DNA of 7,699 bases from an uncultured Ignavibacteria bacterium (GTDB taxonomy: Bacteria; Bacteroidota; Ignavibacteria; Kapaibacteriales; UBA2268). Shown here piece after piece: positions 6,102-7,699 of this stretch (positions within the stretch are counted from its first letter, which is position 1; every line of letters begins with the position of its first letter). The translations under genes were made by a program, and so were the position numbers. The notes under the pieces are model-generated. The model searched no databases. It was not told where the DNA came from and saw only the letters and a program-made list of their open reading frames with translations. Location of the stretch: assembly GCA_903911805.1 (NCBI GenBank), contig CAIWET010000157.1, positions 1 to 7,699 on the forward strand, in the 5' to 3' direction.

Positions 6102-6593
6102 TTAGTCGGCTTTAATTAAAAATAGTGGCTGACCAAATTCAACTGGTTTTCCGTTTTCGATTAAAATCTTAACAACGGTACCGCTTACGTCACTTTCAAT
6201 TTCATTCATCAACTTCATAGCTTCAACTATGCAAAGTGTTTGACCTTGATTAACGTGAGCGCCAATTTCAGCATAAGGAGCGGAAGTAGGTGAAGCTGAA
6301 CGATAGAAAGTACCAACAATTGGTGATTTCAAAATATGGAGATCCAAATCTTCTTTCGAAGTTTCTGAGATTGGCTCAACGTGACTATGTGCAGTTGTTG
6401 CAGTTACGTGAGTTGGAATTTCCATCATCTGTGACTGATTTGGCATCTGCATTGTATATTGAACAGGCATCTGACCATTTTGAGAAGGACTTTTAGAGAA
6501 GTAAATTCTCGTTCCTTCTTCTTCGATTTCTAACTCTTGAGTTGTGCTGTCCTCAAAAATTTTGACAAGTCTTCTTAAATAATTTAAATCCAT
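6102..6593 (-). CDS. accB: Biotin carboxyl carrier protein of acetyl-CoA carboxylase
   Basis: A 163-residue carrier that holds biotin and shuttles the carboxyl group from AccC to the carboxyltransferase. The N-terminal part (1-35, MDLNYLRRLVKIFEDS) resembles the family's N-terminal segment. Residues about 36-82 form a low-complexity linker rich in Gln, Met, Thr and Pro. The biotinyl domain spans about 86-163, with the biotin attachment site EAMKLMNE; Lys127 is the predicted biotinylated residue. The segment SPTSAPYAEIG (101-111) corresponds to the 'thumb' loop typical of acetyl-CoA carboxylase carriers such as E. coli AccB, which argues against a carrier for another biotin enzyme. The ATG has a strong AAGGAG ribosome-binding site 4 nt upstream. 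A terminator lies only 18 nt before the start and no consensus promoter is evident between, so transcription may come through from efp. Confidence 0.97.
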   Translation of the reverse strand: MDLNYLRRLVKIFEDSTTQELEIEEEGTRIYFSKSPSQNGQMPVQYTMQMPNQSQMMEIPTHVTATTAHSHVEPISETSKEDLDLHILKSPIVGTFYRSASPTSAPYAEIGAHVNQGQTLCIVEAMKLMNEIESDVSGTVVKILIENGKPVEFGQPLFLIKAD

Positions 6594-6611
6594 TTTACTC
6601 CTTAATCATAT

Positions 6612-6650
6612 AAAAAAAAAGCATGTTTTTTATTACAAAAACACGCTTTT
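6612..6650 (-). terminator. Intrinsic terminator (possible attenuator) between efp and accB
   Basis: A 14-bp stem (6617-6630 with 6637-6650, 6-nt loop) is followed on the minus strand by a run of T residues (9 A on the plus strand, 6612-6620). As in the accC terminator, the one imperfect pair is a G-U wobble only on the minus-strand RNA. It starts 17 nt past the efp stop and ends just before the accB ribosome-binding site. It would end most efp transcripts, or set the ratio of efp to accBC if transcription leaks through. Confidence 0.85.
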
Positions 6651-6667
6651 AGCTTAAAAATAGTGTG

Positions 6668-7234
6668 TTATTCTTTAACTCTTTCGATATAGTCGCCATT
6701 ACGAGTATCAACTCTGATTAAATCGCCTTCGTTAATAAACAAAGGAACTGATACTTGAGCGCCTGTTTCAGTGGTTGCAGGCTTTAATACGTTAGTTGCA
6801 GTATCGCCTTTCAAACCTGGTTCGGTATGAGTTATTCTTAAATGAATATGAGGTGGTAATTCAGCATCAATTACTAAACCATCAACAAATGCTAATTGTA
6901 CTTCTTGATTTTCTTTTAAGAATTCGATAGATTTTCCTAAAACGTGTCCATCAACTGGAACTTGTTCGTAGTTGGTTGGATCCATAAAAATCAAGACGTT
7001 GCCGTCTCTATATAAAAATTCATAATTTTTTCTTTCTACTCTAACGAATTCAATCGCTTCGCCTGAGCGGAATCTATTTTCAGAGAGTTTACCAGATTTC
7101 ATATTTCTCATTTTAACTTGGTAAAAAGCTCTTAAATTGCCGGGAGTTCTGTGTTCTGATTCTAACACAACGCAAAGGTCGCCGTTATAAACTATAACTG
7201 CGCCCGGTCTTAAATCTGCTGTAGTTCCTGCCAT
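6668..7234 (-). CDS. efp: Translation elongation factor P
   Basis: A 188-residue protein that relieves ribosome stalling at polyproline stretches by binding between the P and E sites. Length is normal for the family. Domain I (about 1-63) is KOW-like; domain II (about 66-128) is an OB fold; domain III (about 130-188) carries the family signature around KPATTETGAQVSVPLFINEG (151-170). The loop that points to the P-site tRNA is RTPGNLRAF (29-37): the position aligned with the modified Lys34 of E. coli EF-P (PGKGQA) is Asn33. There is thus no Lys or Arg at the tip to be beta-lysylated or rhamnosylated, and no modification gene is in the window. The ATG has no clear Shine-Dalgarno motif and an A/T-rich leader, common in this group. 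It lies 37 nt after tRNA-Cys, with no consensus promoter in the gap, so the two may be co-transcribed. The efp-accB-accC order is found in many bacteria. Confidence 0.97.
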   Translation of the reverse strand: MAGTTADLRPGAVIVYNGDLCVVLESEHRTPGNLRAFYQVKMRNMKSGKLSENRFRSGEAIEFVRVERKNYEFLYRDGNVLIFMDPTNYEQVPVDGHVLGKSIEFLKENQEVQLAFVDGLVIDAELPPHIHLRITHTEPGLKGDTATNVLKPATTETGAQVSVPLFINEGDLIRVDTRNGDYIERVKE

Positions 7235-7271
7235 AAAAATTGTATATTCTTTATGTTTATAATATTATTTG

Positions 7272-7342
7272 AGGTGATAGAGGGAGTCGAACCCCCGTAC
7301 GAGGTTTTGCAGACCTCTGCCTAGCCACTCGGCCATATCACC
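7272..7342 (-). tRNA. tRNA-Cys (anticodon GCA)
   Basis: A full cloverleaf folds on the minus strand in 71 nt. The acceptor stem GGTGATA/TATCACC is perfect; the D arm contains GCC GAGTGGCTA GGC; the anticodon stem GAGGT/ACCTC encloses the loop CTGCAAA with anticodon GCA; the variable loop is short; and the T stem GGGGG/CCCTC, with one G-U pair, encloses TTCGACT. The discriminator base is U, as expected for tRNA-Cys. The CCA end is not encoded. It is the first gene after the promoter at 7352-7382. Confidence 0.96.
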
Positions 7343-7351
7343 AGAGAATTA

Positions 7352-7382
7352 CAAAATTACGGAATATTTTTGAATTGTCAAA
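7352..7382 (-). promoter_or_regulatory. Bacteroidota-consensus promoter for tRNA-Cys (and perhaps efp)
   Basis: On the minus strand, TTTG (7379-7382, in context TTTGACA) is followed after 19 nt by TAATTTTG (7352-7359). This matches the -33 TTTG / -7 TAnnTTTG consensus of the Bacteroidota primary sigma factor, and its -7 box ends 9 nt before the tRNA 5' end. It is the strongest promoter match I can see in the window. Confidence 0.8.
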
Positions 7383-7501
7383 GAAAAAAATGAAATTCAA
7401 CTTTTTCTTATTCTATATAGGTTTAAAATAGCTACACTTTATTTATTAATATGGGCAGGTTCGTTGTGTCTGGCATACAAACTAAAATATATAGAAAAAC
7501 A

Positions 7502-7530
7502 CGTCATTCTGAGCAAAGCGAAGAATCCAG
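7502..7530. repeat. Dispersed repeat of the 'GTCATTCTGAGC...GCGAAGAATC' type
   Basis: The sequence begins CGTCATTCTGAGCAAAGCG and ends AAGAATCCAG. It is an imperfect inverted repeat: ATTCTGAGC against GCGAAGAAT, about 7 of 9 positions pairing around AAA. From general knowledge this motif is scattered between genes in many FCB-group genomes. It lies in otherwise gene-free sequence between tRNA-Cys and the right-edge start. Confidence 0.65.
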
Positions 7531-7585
7531 GAATAAATAACAAATCCATACACCAATTTAATTTCAATAAATCAAATTATTTTCT

Positions 7586-7593
7586 TAAATTTG
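7586..7593 (+). promoter_or_regulatory. Candidate -7 element for the right-edge gene
   Basis: TAAATTTG matches TAnnTTTG exactly, 33 nt before the first ATG (7627) on the plus strand. No TTTG is visible at the expected -33 position, so it is only a partial promoter match in AT-rich sequence. Confidence 0.4.
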
Positions 7594-7626
7594 TAATAGT
7601 AAAAATATAATAAGAAAGAAACAAAA

Positions 7627-7699
7627 ATGAATCAGCTAATTTTATATAACTTAATTAAAGTTATAAGAAAATGGATTCATAAGGACAAGAAACAATGGA
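7627..7699 (+). CDS. Possible start of a plus-strand gene, cut by the window edge
   Basis: ATG at 7627 opens 24 codons without a stop up to the edge (MNQLILYNLIKVIRKW, then IHKDKKQW). The peptide shows no motif I recognise. An alternative start is the ATG at 7695, which has AAGGA at 7681-7685 and so a better ribosome-binding site than 7627 (only A-rich sequence). In that case 7600-7694 is an untranslated leader containing the inverted repeat TATAACTT-AATTA-AAGTTATA (7645-7665). Too little is visible to choose. Confidence 0.35.
   Translation, partial: MNQLILYNLIKVIRKWIHKDKKQW

Noticed and set aside
6290..6496. 68-codon plus-strand frame inside accB
   Set aside because: Antisense to the accB coding region; no independent support.

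Overview
The window looks like a chromosomal piece from an AT-rich member of the FCB group (Bacteroidota / Ignavibacteriota / Kapabacteria-like). Three independent signs point there. Secreted proteins carry C-terminal type IX secretion (T9SS) sorting domains. The tRNA-Cys promoter matches the Bacteroidota sigma consensus (TTTG, 19 nt, TAnnTTTG). Dispersed repeats of the 'TGAGCTTGTCGAAG' and 'GTCATTCTGAGC..GCGAAGAAT' types, common in these genomes, are present. Everything that is clearly genic lies on the minus strand, except a possible gene start at the far right edge.

Right part, read leftwards (7382 to 4695): a conserved housekeeping block. A consensus promoter drives tRNA-Cys(GCA), followed by efp (elongation factor P), a hairpin terminator, accB (biotin carboxyl carrier protein), accC (biotin carboxylase), and a second strong hairpin terminator. 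accB and accC are the carrier and carboxylase parts of acetyl-CoA carboxylase, the first step of fatty-acid synthesis. The terminator between efp and accB suggests that accBC expression depends partly on read-through.

Left part (4637 to 1): an accessory, visibly AT-richer cluster of secreted proteins of unknown function. In transcription order it holds a leader with a candidate promoter, two adjacent WD40-like T9SS proteins (3285-4538 and 2066-3283), a truncated chimeric pseudogene (1847-2056), a third WD40-like T9SS protein (582-1817), and a secreted protein of unknown family that runs off the left edge (1-578, TTG start). The genes are packed end to end (gaps of 1 to 30 nt), so they are probably one transcript. 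The cluster shows repeated rearrangement. A 106-bp sequence upstream of the first WD40 gene is repeated without a mismatch upstream of the third. It joins the pseudogene, a 5' fragment of a relative of the left-edge gene, at a 9-bp shared motif. The two adjacent WD40 genes share a nearly identical N-terminal block although the rest has diverged. One sorting domain has been expanded in frame by palindromic dispersed repeats.

The 284 bp between tRNA-Cys and the right-edge start (7343-7626) hold the tRNA promoter, one dispersed repeat and a candidate plus-strand promoter; nothing else is evident. I see no CRISPR array, transposase, toxin-antitoxin pair or recognisable defence system.
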